DNA from: Candidatus Izemoplasma sp.
GTDB lineage: Bacteria; Bacillota_I; Bacilli_A; Izemoplasmatales; Izemoplasmataceae
Direction: 5' to 3'
Length of the DNA stretch: 39,048 bases
Assembly: GCA_007117625.1 (NCBI GenBank)
Contig: SKGE01000033.1
Location: 1 to 39,048, forward strand
In this document: positions 1 through 8,138 of the stretch, one piece after another
Layout: every line of letters starts with the position of its first letter
Numbering within the stretch: position 1 is the first letter of the stretch
Translations under genes and position numbers: made by a program
Notes under the pieces: generated by a model
The model's input: only the letters and a program-made list of their open reading frames with translations
Told to the model about the DNA's origin: nothing
Database searches by the model: none

Positions 1-1
1 C

Positions 2-1666
2 TTCTATAATATGACGTTTGAAGGCGAAGAAAACGACGAAGAAATCTCATTTACCATCAACTATACCATTCGTGGCGCACGCATTGATGGAGTCAAAACG
101 ACAGAAGTAATCGTCGAAGCCGATTTTTTAGAGCTCACGGGTATGGATGAGGATACTAGTTTTAAGATTCACTACATTATTGAAGAGTTAGACAGTTCAA
201 TGAATTTATACATCAATAATGAAACCTATGACTTAATTTTAGACGAGATGCATGCTGAAGACCGTGAAATGTTTGAAAATGCGTTAGATGCATTTTTACT
301 CAATGAAACATGGGTACGTTTCACCTTTGAAGACGATATGCAAAATATCATTGAAATCCAAATCTTAGAAGATATGCTGAAAGATTATGACTATGAAGAC
401 ATGTTAGAACCTTTATTTGGCACCAGTGATTTTGACAGTGTTTACGATGAAATGGAAGCTGCCTATGATGAAATCTACGAAAAAATCATGAAGTATACTG
501 AGTTTTCATATCTCGATGAGTTTGAGCATGGAGATGTCACCGTTGAACAAACAAGTGATAATATGATTTTAACCACGATTGAAATGCAAGGTGCTATGTT
601 AGCTGAACTGTTCGAATCCATGATAAAGGACATGTTTGAACAACTTGCAGAATATGACGAGCTATATGAAAATCCAGATGAAATCTTAGAAGATCCGAAT
701 TATATAGAATTTAAAGAAGAGCTAATGACCTTTAAGCCTGCTTTAATGGAAGTGCTTTATGACCCAGTGAACTATTCACACATGCGCATAAACATTGATG
801 CAACAGATACGATGAACGATTTCTTTGATGAAATGGATGATATTCGCCCAATGACAGAGTTCAGCTTAACTGTTGAAATTAATGATACGGCGACAATTAC
901 ACTACCAACAACATTTGGTGACGCCAATCAAGCTGCAGAAGAAGCAGGGAAACTAGCGCTCATTGAAGAGGTCCGTTGGCTGATGGATGATGCACAACGC
1001 TTTAAAGGTGAAGGAACGCATCGCTTAGATGAAATTACGAGTTACAGTTTTGCGATTTTCGACCAAGAACTCTCAACCATTACTGTTTCTCAAGACACAG
1101 TCACAGGAACATTCTATTATGTTGATGGTATTTCGGTTTTCAATGGAGCCATTCAGTATAGTGATTTTATCGATGCCTACGATAACTTCCAAGACCAACC
1201 AAATCGCGTTGATCTCTTAACAATGATTAACTTAGTTGACGATGACACCTTCAGTTTAACACGTTTTATTGCCGCGGCAATGATCGAAGAGTTAGAACAA
1301 GAGATACGTCGACAAGCACGTTTCACACTTGAAGAACAAGCGTATGAAATAGAAGATGCGGCATGGGCTTTCTGTGGTACAATCACAGCGGCGAATGAAG
1401 ACTATTGTGACTATGTCGATTGGGATCATGGTGCCCGTAAAATGATGACATATGATCAACTCTCACCGTATTTAAGTAGTGAGTTTGCAGATTTAGAATT
1501 CGCTGTTTTAAGAAATCACTTTGGAGATTTTAATATCATTATTGTCACAAAAGATTATTATGTAAGTACAAGTGGTTGGGGTGTTTGGGTCAACACAAAT
1601 TATGGATATGACTTTGATGACCTCTATGATATGGCTAACTGGGCAAATATCAAAAATCCTGAATAA
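2..1666 (+). CDS. Secreted/lipoprotein-type protein, C-terminal part (5' end outside window)
   Basis: The reading frame is open from the first complete codon (Phe-Tyr-Asn before the first Met), so the true start lies upstream and only the last ~554 residues are visible. The protein is very acidic, rich in Asp, Glu and Met, with no membrane segment in the visible part. It is clearly paralogous to the C-terminal two thirds of the lipoprotein at 4522-7416. Shared landmarks in the same order are a FYNM motif, a DTMQ/DDMQ-type 'IIEI/IIEL' stretch, 'IxLPT', 'YYVDG/YYIDG..VF', 'LTRFI', a Cys-containing 'YC' region and a Trp-rich end. By analogy it is probably a surface lipoprotein whose signal peptide is off the window. 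I do not recognise a characterised family, so the function is unknown. A hairpin terminator follows the stop directly, so it ends its transcript. Confidence 0.75.
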   Translation, partial: FYNMTFEGEENDEEISFTINYTIRGARIDGVKTTEVIVEADFLELTGMDEDTSFKIHYIIEELDSSMNLYINNETYDLILDEMHAEDREMFENALDAFLLNETWVRFTFEDDMQNIIEIQILEDMLKDYDYEDMLEPLFGTSDFDSVYDEMEAAYDEIYEKIMKYTEFSYLDEFEHGDVTVEQTSDNMILTTIEMQGAMLAELFESMIKDMFEQLAEYDELYENPDEILEDPNYIEFKEELMTFKPALMEVLYDPVNYSHMRINIDATDTMNDFFDEMDDIRPMTEFSLTVEINDTATITLPTTFGDANQAAEEAGKLALIEEVRWLMDDAQRFKGEGTHRLDEITSYSFAIFDQELSTITVSQDTVTGTFYYVDGISVFNGAIQYSDFIDAYDNFQDQPNRVDLLTMINLVDDDTFSLTRFIAAAMIEELEQEIRRQARFTLEEQAYEIEDAAWAFCGTITAANEDYCDYVDWDHGARKMMTYDQLSPYLSSEFADLEFAVLRNHFGDFNIIIVTKDYYVSTSGWGVWVNTNYGYDFDDLYDMANWANIKNPE

Positions 1667-1668
1667 AT

Positions 1669-1692
1669 AAAGGGCTCTTCGGAGCCTTTTTT
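1669..1692 (+). terminator. Rho-independent terminator after the partial lipoprotein gene
   Basis: A GGCTC/GAGCC stem, extended by A-T pairs and one G-T wobble, closes a TTCG tetraloop and is followed by six T. It lies two bases after the stop codon. Confidence 0.9.
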
Positions 1693-1745
1693 CATGCAGC
1701 TTGTGCGATAAAACATGCGATTTATAGATTAAATTCGCTTTGGCA

Positions 1746-1774
1746 TTGCAACAATACCCGATGATGGTTATAAT
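1746..1774 (+). promoter_or_regulatory. Promoter of the foldase-like lipoprotein gene
   Basis: TTGCAA at 1746-1751 and TATAAT at 1769-1774 are separated by 17 bases. A strong AGGAGG-type ribosome site (1807-1812) follows before the ATG at 1820. Confidence 0.7.
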
Positions 1775-1819
1775 GAGATTATGCATTTTTAATGCGCTGA
1801 TTTTATAGGAGGCAATAGA

Positions 1820-4303
1820 ATGAAAAAAGCACTGTTACTAATACTATTTTTAAGCACTGCAATTGGTGTTGCTGGATGTCGTAGAGATCAAGAAGATACA
1901 CCGGATCCAATTCCAACAATCTCAAACCCAAGCAACATTTTTATGGAGCTTGACGGCATCGAAATCACCAATGAAATGCTCTATAAACATATGAAAGCAA
2001 GTGAAGGTATCACCCACTTAATCAACTATGTGGATTTTATTATTCTAAGCGATATAATAGATAACTTTGATTCTGAACGGTTAGAAAATGAACGTTTAAG
2101 AATGAAATATGGCACCACCGATCAAGAGACAATCGACCGAATTCGCGCCGATGAAGAACAATATGCAGAGGTTGAGAAAAACTATTACCACAACATGATT
2201 TTTGCTGGGTTCAACCCAGAAAATCAAGCTGAAGTAGAGCGCTTTGTAGCACTAACGTTAGCGCAGCGAGATATTACCATTGATCGCTCGATTGAAAACT
2301 ATGACCCAGAACATTTACACAGTTTAGCGCGCAATCGTTATCAATCAACCAAACAGGGAGATGTCACCGCCATCGAACTGATCTTTAGAAGCAATCAAGA
2401 GTTCACCGCCATCATGCATAAATTCAATCTCGTTCCTGACTATCAAAATGGTATTGGAGAATACTTCGGGGAAACCCCAATTGAAAACTTGCGTCGCGCA
2501 GACTTTAGTTCAAATAACACGCGCTTACTCGATGAAACAGAAGTATTTGAAGCTTTTGTAGAAATTTATAACTATTTATTCCCATATCGCGATGCCATCG
2601 ATGCATCGATGACGCTCGATCATTTAGAAGCGTTTGCATCTGATGAATTTAGATTTAATTATGACGCGATGACGAACCAACCAGCACTCGAAAGAGTCGC
2701 AAATATTTTATTTAATGAACTTGATATTGAAGACAATCGCTATACCATCGAATCAAGACGCTACCACTTAAGCGCGCCCCATTTAGAAGGGTATCGAGCG
2801 ATGTATTTCTTATTAGATCAAGACGAAGTCACGCCGTTTGATGAACTACCAAGCGATGAACAAGATAGCTATAAACGCGATTACGTAGAAAGTACCATCA
2901 ACCAACAAACTCAAATCCGTGCGATGGTTGAACAACGCACCGAAGCTAACTTTGTCATCCATGACCGCATTTTACACTTTACCTATGAAGAAATGATTAG
3001 ACAAGTCTTTCCAGACTTAATTGGAGAACACGCCAAATACGAACGTGCAGACGAAGGCATCATCGCTACGATTGGCGATGAAACTGTCACAACAGATGAT
3101 TTCTTTGCTTACATGCTAAGACGTATCGGGGCTGTTAATGTCGTAGAACTTTACAAAGAACTGTGGCTTCTAGAGAGTGATTATTTTGTAGAGGTTTATG
3201 GGGAAGAGCGCAATCTTAATGAAAGTGATCATCCATCAATCCAAGAGTACCGTAATATTATCCGTGATTTTAAAGAACAAGCCGCAGCCGATATGTCATT
3301 CGAACAAGCCTTACAAATGATCGGCTTTGCAGATGAAGATGCCGTGTTAAGATTTCTAGTCGTCGGCGAGTTGTTAAACTATTTGGTAGTTCCAAACTTA
3401 GACTTTGACCGTGCCTTAGAACATGTTCAAAAAATTTATGACAACTACATTAATCTTAACGTTGAACACATCCTAATCTATCTCGATATGGATGGAGATT
3501 TATCACCCGATGACTTTAAAACATTCCTAGAAGATTTAGAAGCACAAGGTGGCATTCCGTGGGCAACTTACTTAGACCACGTCGCTAGTTTAGAAAGCTT
3601 AATTGCAACAAGACTCAATCAAGGGTATACGATGCAAGAAGTAGTGACCGAGTATCGTAACGCTTCACGCGATGAAAGTTCAAACCCATGGGCCGTATTT
3701 AAAAATTACGGATTTAAACTGCGCTATGAAGATTTATCACCAGGTAACAACGTCATCAACGCAACCACTGTCCAACGTTTTGTCACACCGTTTAGAGACC
3801 GTCTTTACGAACTCTATGCACTTTACAAAACCGAAGCCTATGAAGATGCTGAAAGCATCCTTGATCCAAGTGGAGTATTTGCGACTGATTTCGGATTGCA
3901 CTTTGTTCGCGTATCAAAAGGCAATGAAGCTGCTTTTCTTCCACCAAGTGCTGCATTTGAAGACCCAGAAGGTGATTATGATGAACGTTGGTTAAACAAA
4001 CATGACGTTCCAACCGAAGCGCAACTTAGACTTTGGGCAGAACACGCCTTTAAGCGATCTTTTACCATCGAAGGTTCAGACATTGAGATCGATGAAGATT
4101 TAGACGAAGTATTAAGAATTTACTTTGATCAATTTTTAGGAAGACACTTCCCGTTACCACAAGAAGAGTTTGATCCATTTGGGAACACTATAATGATCAA
4201 CCGTTTTATCGAAAACGATGTAACCTTTAGTATCGAGAATGACCATTTAAAAAGCATGATGCATGCCTTACTCGATCTCTATGAAAGTATTATGTATGAC
4301 TAA
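1820..4303 (+). CDS. PrsA/SurA-like peptidyl-prolyl isomerase family lipoprotein (827 aa)
   Basis: The N-terminus is a lipoprotein signal: KK, a hydrophobic stretch, then a GVAGC lipobox with the lipid Cys at residue 20. Two SurA_N/PrsA-like 'chaperone' starts are visible, 'IFMELDGIEITNEMLYKHM' at ~40-58 and 'IIATIGDETVTTDDFFAYM' at ~414-432. Each is followed by a long helical, charged region, so the protein looks like two fused PrsA-type modules. A parvulin-like beginning (VEHILI, 548-553) and end (GLHFVRV, ~695) occur only in the second module and are ~145 residues apart, longer than a standard ~90-residue parvulin domain. The catalytic domain may therefore be divergent or inactive. Expected role: folding or holding of secreted proteins outside the membrane. 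The gene is monocistronic, with its own promoter and terminator, between two paralogous surface lipoprotein genes that could be its clients (inference). Start supported by an AGGAGG site 7 bases upstream. Confidence 0.7.
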   Translation: MKKALLLILFLSTAIGVAGCRRDQEDTPDPIPTISNPSNIFMELDGIEITNEMLYKHMKASEGITHLINYVDFIILSDIIDNFDSERLENERLRMKYGTTDQETIDRIRADEEQYAEVEKNYYHNMIFAGFNPENQAEVERFVALTLAQRDITIDRSIENYDPEHLHSLARNRYQSTKQGDVTAIELIFRSNQEFTAIMHKFNLVPDYQNGIGEYFGETPIENLRRADFSSNNTRLLDETEVFEAFVEIYNYLFPYRDAIDASMTLDHLEAFASDEFRFNYDAMTNQPALERVANILFNELDIEDNRYTIESRRYHLSAPHLEGYRAMYFLLDQDEVTPFDELPSDEQDSYKRDYVESTINQQTQIRAMVEQRTEANFVIHDRILHFTYEEMIRQVFPDLIGEHAKYERADEGIIATIGDETVTTDDFFAYMLRRIGAVNVVELYKELWLLESDYFVEVYGEERNLNESDHPSIQEYRNIIRDFKEQAAADMSFEQALQMIGFADEDAVLRFLVVGELLNYLVVPNLDFDRALEHVQKIYDNYINLNVEHILIYLDMDGDLSPDDFKTFLEDLEAQGGIPWATYLDHVASLESLIATRLNQGYTMQEVVTEYRNASRDESSNPWAVFKNYGFKLRYEDLSPGNNVINATTVQRFVTPFRDRLYELYALYKTEAYEDAESILDPSGVFATDFGLHFVRVSKGNEAAFLPPSAAFEDPEGDYDERWLNKHDVPTEAQLRLWAEHAFKRSFTIEGSDIEIDEDLDEVLRIYFDQFLGRHFPLPQEEFDPFGNTIMINRFIENDVTFSIENDHLKSMMHALLDLYESIMYD

Positions 4304-4327
4304 AAACACACTTCGGTGTGTTTTTTT
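4304..4327 (+). terminator. Rho-independent terminator after the foldase-like gene
   Basis: ACACAC/GTGTGT stem around a TTCG tetraloop, flanked by A5 and T7, directly after the stop codon. Confidence 0.9.
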
Positions 4328-4457
4328 AATATAATCTATTGACCAAACAATAAAAACGCTCAACAAATTACTGGAGCAAAAATCGTGGTTTTAGTTTAAG
4401 TTTTCGCCCTTATTGCAATAAAGCAAAAGCATTGTAAAAAGGGTTGATTGAAAAATA

Positions 4458-4485
4458 TTGCGCAAAACCCTAATAAGCATATAAT
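4458..4485 (+). promoter_or_regulatory. Probable promoter of the Ig-repeat lipoprotein gene
   Basis: A perfect TATAAT at 4480-4485 sits 16 bases after TTGCGC (4458-4463), a weak -35. The rest of the 4328-4515 gap holds AT-rich sequence in which I see no other clear structure. Confidence 0.6.
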
Positions 4486-4521
4486 GAAAGTATAAAACTA
4501 TGTTACCAGGAGGTAATGCAA

Positions 4522-7416
4522 ATGAAGCGCATGTTTAGTCTTTTAATCCTATTTTTAGCAACGTTTGTCTTTGCAGCATGCGATTTTATTCAAACGGTTG
4601 ACATTGACCCTGACTTAGAAGTTGAATCTATCATCTTTCATGAAGGCCAGTTAGAACCGAATTATGAGGCTGGAACTTTCACAGTTACCGGACTTCAAAT
4701 CACCGTAATATTTACCGATGGCACCGAACAAAATATTAATATTACTAACGCGATGGTTTCTGGATTAAACGCCTTAGAAAACCCAGGAACGCACACAATA
4801 ACCGTGACCTATGAAGGTAACACAACAAGCTTTGATGTGGTTATTGTAGAACCTGACACACAACCACCAGTGCTCACAAGTATCCATGTTGCAAGTGATC
4901 AGCTTGCTGCTAATTACGAGATTGGTAGTTTTGATGTCACTGCTTTAAACTTAACACTTGTTTATGATGATGACTCAGAAGAAACAATTCCAATTACAAC
5001 TGCAATGGCAAGTGGCTTAGCTGCACTTACAAACCCAGGCACCCACACGATAACCATTACCTACAACAACTTGCAAACTACCTTTGATGTTGTCATCGTA
5101 GAACCAGACCCTACGAAAACTTTGACATCAATCAGTGTTAGCCCAACTCAATTATCATCAAGCTATGAGGTTGGTGCGTTTGATGTGACAACTTTAGTGC
5201 TTACGCTGATTTATAGTGACCAAACAGAAGAAACGATTCCAATTACAACCGCTATGGCAAGTGGCTTAGCTGCACTTGCAAATCCAGGCACCCACACGAT
5301 AACCATCACCTACAACAACTTGCAAACCACCTTTGATGTCGTTATCGTAGAAACAGAACCTGAGAAAACTTTGACATCAATCAGTGTGAACCCAACTCAA
5401 TTAGCATCAAGCTATGAGGTTGGTGAGTTTGATGTGACAACTTTACTGCTTACGCTGATTTATAGTGATGAATCAGAAGAAACAATTACAATTATAACAG
5501 GCATGGCAAGTGGCTTAGCTGCACTTGCAAACCCAGGCACCCACACGATAACCATTACCTATAAAAACTTACAGACAACCTTTGATGTTGTCGTTGTCGA
5601 ACCACAAACCCCGCCATCAGAAAAAGAAGCAGCTGCAGATGAAATGATTGATAACTGGGCAGGAACTGCTACGATTGTTAACGAACGTATCAATACGATG
5701 ATGAATGCAGATGCATTAACCATAACCTTAGAAAATATCACAATCATTAATGATGATGGATTTATGGAAACCATGCACCATACTGTAGAAATCACGTTCC
5801 TTTATGAAGATGGTGATGTTTATCTATGGATTGTTGAAACCATTGATCTCGGGTTTGACACCGTACATTTCGAACAACTATTTGTGTTAAAGCACGATTC
5901 CATTGATGTCTATGTAAACCTAGAATACTTACTACCGATGATTGAAGCCGAAATGGAAGAAGAAGGGTTCAATCTATTAGAACTGTTTGATGTTGAGTTT
6001 GATTGGTTTAAACTGACCATCGATGATACGATGCAAAGTATTATTGAACTCGATTTATTAGAAACCTTGTTCGAACTTTATGAACTTGATATTTATCTAG
6101 AAAATGCGCTTTCTGATATGGGCATTGACCCTGAAGAACTCGACCTTTATCTTGAAGAACTCGAAGTTCTAATTACGAGTGCCTTAGATGCGTATTTACC
6201 ACATTTAGAAACATTAACAACCTTGCTAGATGAAGAAATGCTTTTATCTATGGATAAAACAGAAGACTTCTTAGTCGTCTTGGCCATGGACATGAACCTC
6301 GAGATTTTTGCAGGGTTGATCGCCGAATTATTGATGGAAACCTATGATTTCATCATTGAACATGAGCTTGAAGATCCCGAATACATGGCATTACCACCAA
6401 ATGAAGCTCAAATACTAGAACTTATAGAGATACTACCTATGCTTGAAATGGAATGGATTTTTGATCCGCTTAATGAAGATATCATGTCAATGTACATCGA
6501 CCTTTCACCGTTTTACAACATGGTTATGGATATGGAAGGCCATACCTTGATTTTTGAAGAGGTTTCATTCAAAGTCACGTTTGAACGTACTGCGAATATT
6601 GAACTTCCAACTGAGTATAACGATGTTCACCGTATCATTACCGAATTTAGCAAACTAATGATTTTAGCAGATGTTTTTGATCCAATAGACTTTGTACTTG
6701 AATTAGGCGAAGGCGTTCATACATTACGCGAGGTTGGATTCTATGTCATGGCACCAATTTATGATTTAGACTTATCAACCTATACCATCACTGAAGATGA
6801 CGTAATCATCGAAATTTATTACATCGACGGGCGTGCGGTTTTCTCAGAAGCTGTATCGTTTGAAGCATTATCAGATATCATCGATGAAGACATGGATGGG
6901 CCGAACTTCACTCGTGAAGAATTTGAGACACTACTCGAACTATTCGATGAAGAAAATTACCATCTGACACGCTTCATTGTCCTACTCATTGCAGAAATTA
7001 TTTATAACCCTCCATTTGATGGCGGTAACGGCTATGAAGAAACCTTAGAACAGCAATTTGTTCACTATGCTTTAGAAGTCGTTTATGCCGCAGAAGTATA
7101 TTGTAACTCACTAGACTTTGAATCGCCTGAATATGCTAATTACTGTGTTTCGGATGGTTTTGACGGTGCTGCTTATTATTTAACTGAAGATGAATTATTA
7201 CCGCATCTATGGATACCACTTCCACCTGAATATAATTACGCCATATGGCGAAATGAAATGTTCGAATGGGAACTCATTGTTTATAGTGATGACTTTGAAT
7301 ATTATGGACCTGGTTGGAGCATCAATGAATGGACAATTTCACCAAGATCTGGTGCGACACTAGAAGATTTGATAGAATTTCTTGATTGGGAAAATAGATC
7401 GCGTCCAACCGAGTAA
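4522..7416 (+). CDS. Surface lipoprotein with four Big_3-type Ig-like repeats and a paralogous C-terminal domain (964 aa)
   Basis: The N-terminus has a lipoprotein signal (KR, hydrophobic core, FAAC lipobox). Four tandem ~83-residue units follow, each with the pattern 'LTSI.V....L...YE.G.FDVT.L.LTLIYSD...E.I.IT..M.SGLAAL.NPGTHTITITY.....TFDVV.VE', which fits the bacterial Ig-like group 3 fold of surface proteins. The remaining ~600 residues are acidic and match the partial protein at 2-1666 along their whole length, so the two genes are paralogues, one with and one (as far as visible) without the Ig array. The role is probably an anchored surface protein with the Ig array as a stalk; ligand unknown. 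The start at 4522 was preferred over an in-frame ATG at 4516 because the AGGAGG (4508-4513) is 8 bases from the former and only 2 from the latter. The gene is monocistronic with its own promoter and terminator. Confidence 0.75.
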   Translation: MKRMFSLLILFLATFVFAACDFIQTVDIDPDLEVESIIFHEGQLEPNYEAGTFTVTGLQITVIFTDGTEQNINITNAMVSGLNALENPGTHTITVTYEGNTTSFDVVIVEPDTQPPVLTSIHVASDQLAANYEIGSFDVTALNLTLVYDDDSEETIPITTAMASGLAALTNPGTHTITITYNNLQTTFDVVIVEPDPTKTLTSISVSPTQLSSSYEVGAFDVTTLVLTLIYSDQTEETIPITTAMASGLAALANPGTHTITITYNNLQTTFDVVIVETEPEKTLTSISVNPTQLASSYEVGEFDVTTLLLTLIYSDESEETITIITGMASGLAALANPGTHTITITYKNLQTTFDVVVVEPQTPPSEKEAAADEMIDNWAGTATIVNERINTMMNADALTITLENITIINDDGFMETMHHTVEITFLYEDGDVYLWIVETIDLGFDTVHFEQLFVLKHDSIDVYVNLEYLLPMIEAEMEEEGFNLLELFDVEFDWFKLTIDDTMQSIIELDLLETLFELYELDIYLENALSDMGIDPEELDLYLEELEVLITSALDAYLPHLETLTTLLDEEMLLSMDKTEDFLVVLAMDMNLEIFAGLIAELLMETYDFIIEHELEDPEYMALPPNEAQILELIEILPMLEMEWIFDPLNEDIMSMYIDLSPFYNMVMDMEGHTLIFEEVSFKVTFERTANIELPTEYNDVHRIITEFSKLMILADVFDPIDFVLELGEGVHTLREVGFYVMAPIYDLDLSTYTITEDDVIIEIYYIDGRAVFSEAVSFEALSDIIDEDMDGPNFTREEFETLLELFDEENYHLTRFIVLLIAEIIYNPPFDGGNGYEETLEQQFVHYALEVVYAAEVYCNSLDFESPEYANYCVSDGFDGAAYYLTEDELLPHLWIPLPPEYNYAIWRNEMFEWELIVYSDDFEYYGPGWSINEWTISPRSGATLEDLIEFLDWENRSRPTE
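4621..5604 (+). repeat. Four tandem ~249-bp repeats encoding Ig-like domains
   Basis: Unit starts fall near 4621, 4873, 5122 and 5371, giving a constant 249-base period for units 2 to 4 and 252 for the first. Units 3 and 4 are nearly identical over long stretches at DNA level, unit 2 is close, and unit 1 is the most divergent. This indicates recent duplication or gene conversion inside the gene and scope for copy-number change. Confidence 0.9.
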
Positions 7417-7431
7417 TAAAACCGCTTTATT

Positions 7432-7457
7432 AAAGGCACATCTTGATGTGCCTTTTT
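7432..7457 (+). terminator. Rho-independent terminator after the Ig-repeat lipoprotein gene
   Basis: A stem of AAGGCACA with TGTGCCTT around TCTTGA, then a T run. It separates the lipoprotein gene from the lysine operon promoter 15 bases downstream. Confidence 0.9.
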
Positions 7458-7472
7458 CTTTGAAAAAATACG

Positions 7473-7502
7473 TTGACAACGCTTACATTTAAAGACTATA
7501 AT
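7473..7502 (+). promoter_or_regulatory. Promoter of the lysine-fermentation operon
   Basis: Perfect TTGACA (7473-7478) and perfect TATAAT (7497-7502), spacer 18. It is among the strongest-looking promoters in the window. The expected start point (~7509) lies only about ten bases before the riboswitch aptamer, so the leader begins almost directly with the aptamer. Confidence 0.88.
7474..7487 (+). promoter_or_regulatory. Candidate CcpA cre box overlapping the -35
   Basis: TGACAACGCTTACA matches the consensus TGWAANCGNTNWCA at 13 of 14 positions and covers the -35 hexamer and the spacer. Bound there, CcpA would exclude RNA polymerase, giving carbon catabolite repression of lysine fermentation. 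A looser match with the inverse core AAGCGTT lies at 7512-7518 around the start point. The assignment rests on consensus matching only; no ccpA gene is in the window. Confidence 0.55.
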
Positions 7503-7518
7503 GGATGTAGAAAGCGTT

Positions 7519-7679
7519 ACAGAGGTGCGTTTTATTGGTATTTTATAAGGGCTTAAGAAGAGAGGCCTTCGACCTTATAAAAGAAGGAGTAAGACGCCGA
7601 AGGTTTTTATGGCCTTTCATAAAAACTTGGTGGTTGCAGGCACACTTCAACCATTGCCATTTTAAAAATGGAGAGCTGT
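7519..7679 (+). promoter_or_regulatory. Lysine riboswitch (L box) aptamer
   Basis: All parts of the L-box fold are visible. P1: ACAG 7519-7522 with CTGT 7676-7679. Conserved AGAGGTGCG core: 7521-7529. Lower P2: 7527-7536 with 7588-7597, with G-U wobbles. An internal GGTA/GAAGG loop is in the place of the loop-E motif. Upper P2: TTTTATAAGG 7541-7550 with 7573-7582, ten perfect pairs. Conserved GACGCCGAAGG: 7593-7603. P3: GTTTTTATG 7603-7611 with 7618-7626. P4: TGGTTG 7631-7636 with 7648-7653. P5: CCATTT 7657-7662 with AAATGG. The L2 bases AGAGGC and L3 bases GCCTTT are complementary (one wobble), giving the diagnostic kissing interaction. It sits in front of lysine-degradation genes rather than the usual biosynthesis or transport genes. 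Confidence 0.94.
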
Positions 7680-7699
7680 TTATTTTAAACAGCTCTTTT
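7673..7699 (+). terminator. Riboswitch-controlled intrinsic terminator (expression platform)
   Basis: GAGCTGTTT 7673-7681 pairs perfectly with 7687-7695 around an ATTTT loop, followed by TTTT. Its 5' arm contains the 3' strand of P1 (7676-7679), so the lysine-bound aptamer and the terminator cannot form together. No separate antiterminator is needed or seen. This wiring predicts read-through when lysine is bound. Confidence 0.88.
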
Positions 7700-7726
7700 A
7701 TATTTATAATAGTGAGGTGCAAAAAA

Positions 7727-8137
7727 ATGATTAAAACCATGCAAGTCGGAGATCAACGTTCGTACCAACGCATTATTACTAAAGAAGATGTTATCAAGTT
7801 TGGAGAAGTTACTGGAGATATGAACCCAGCACACTATGATGAAGCATATACACGGACCACGATGTTTAAAAAACCAATCGTTCACGGTATGCTCGTTGGT
7901 TCGTTGTTTTCCAAAATATTTGGAATGGAGTATCCAGGGGTTGGAACGATTTACTGTAGTCAAAGCTTGACATTCTTAAAGCCGATTTATCCAGATACTA
8001 AGCTAACCGTTAAAGTTACTATAAAAAGTATCAATGAAGAAAAAAATCGTGTCATTTTTACCACAGAAATATTCAATCATAGCGGCGACCTTGCCTTAAC
8101 CGGTGAAGCAATGTTAATGCCGAGAAAGGATGTTTGA
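7727..8137 (+). CDS. MaoC-like (R)-specific enoyl-CoA hydratase (136 aa)
   Basis: A single hot-dog domain of PhaJ/MaoC size. The hydratase-2 signature 'GEVTGDMNPAHYDEAYT' gives the catalytic Asp31 and His36, followed by 'VHGML'. Such enzymes add water reversibly to short trans-2-enoyl-CoA, forming (R)-3-hydroxyacyl-CoA. As first gene of the lysine operon its natural substrate would be crotonyl-CoA, the product of Kal, giving a route to (R)-3-hydroxybutyryl-CoA in addition to reduction to butyryl-CoA (inference). The start at 7727 is set by GAGGTG at 7714-7719. The frame is open further upstream, but that part runs through the riboswitch and is not coding. The gene ends 1 base before the next start. 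Confidence 0.85.
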   Translation: MIKTMQVGDQRSYQRIITKEDVIKFGEVTGDMNPAHYDEAYTRTTMFKKPIVHGMLVGSLFSKIFGMEYPGVGTIYCSQSLTFLKPIYPDTKLTVKVTIKSINEEKNRVIFTTEIFNHSGDLALTGEAMLMPRKDV

Positions 8138-8138
8138 A

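Noticed and set aside
4621-5604. CRISPR-like or satellite repeat
   Set aside because: The 249-base units are in frame, contiguous and code for Ig-like domains; there are no spacers.
7519-7699. Standard OFF-type lysine riboswitch
   Set aside because: There is no antiterminator between aptamer and terminator, and the terminator uses the P1 3' strand itself, so ligand should oppose termination.
7535-7726. Apparent N-terminal extension of the MaoC-like protein, and a small minus-strand frame over the same bases
   Set aside because: The segment is the lysine riboswitch and terminator. The good ribosome site is at 7714-7719 and the MaoC domain needs only the part from 7727.
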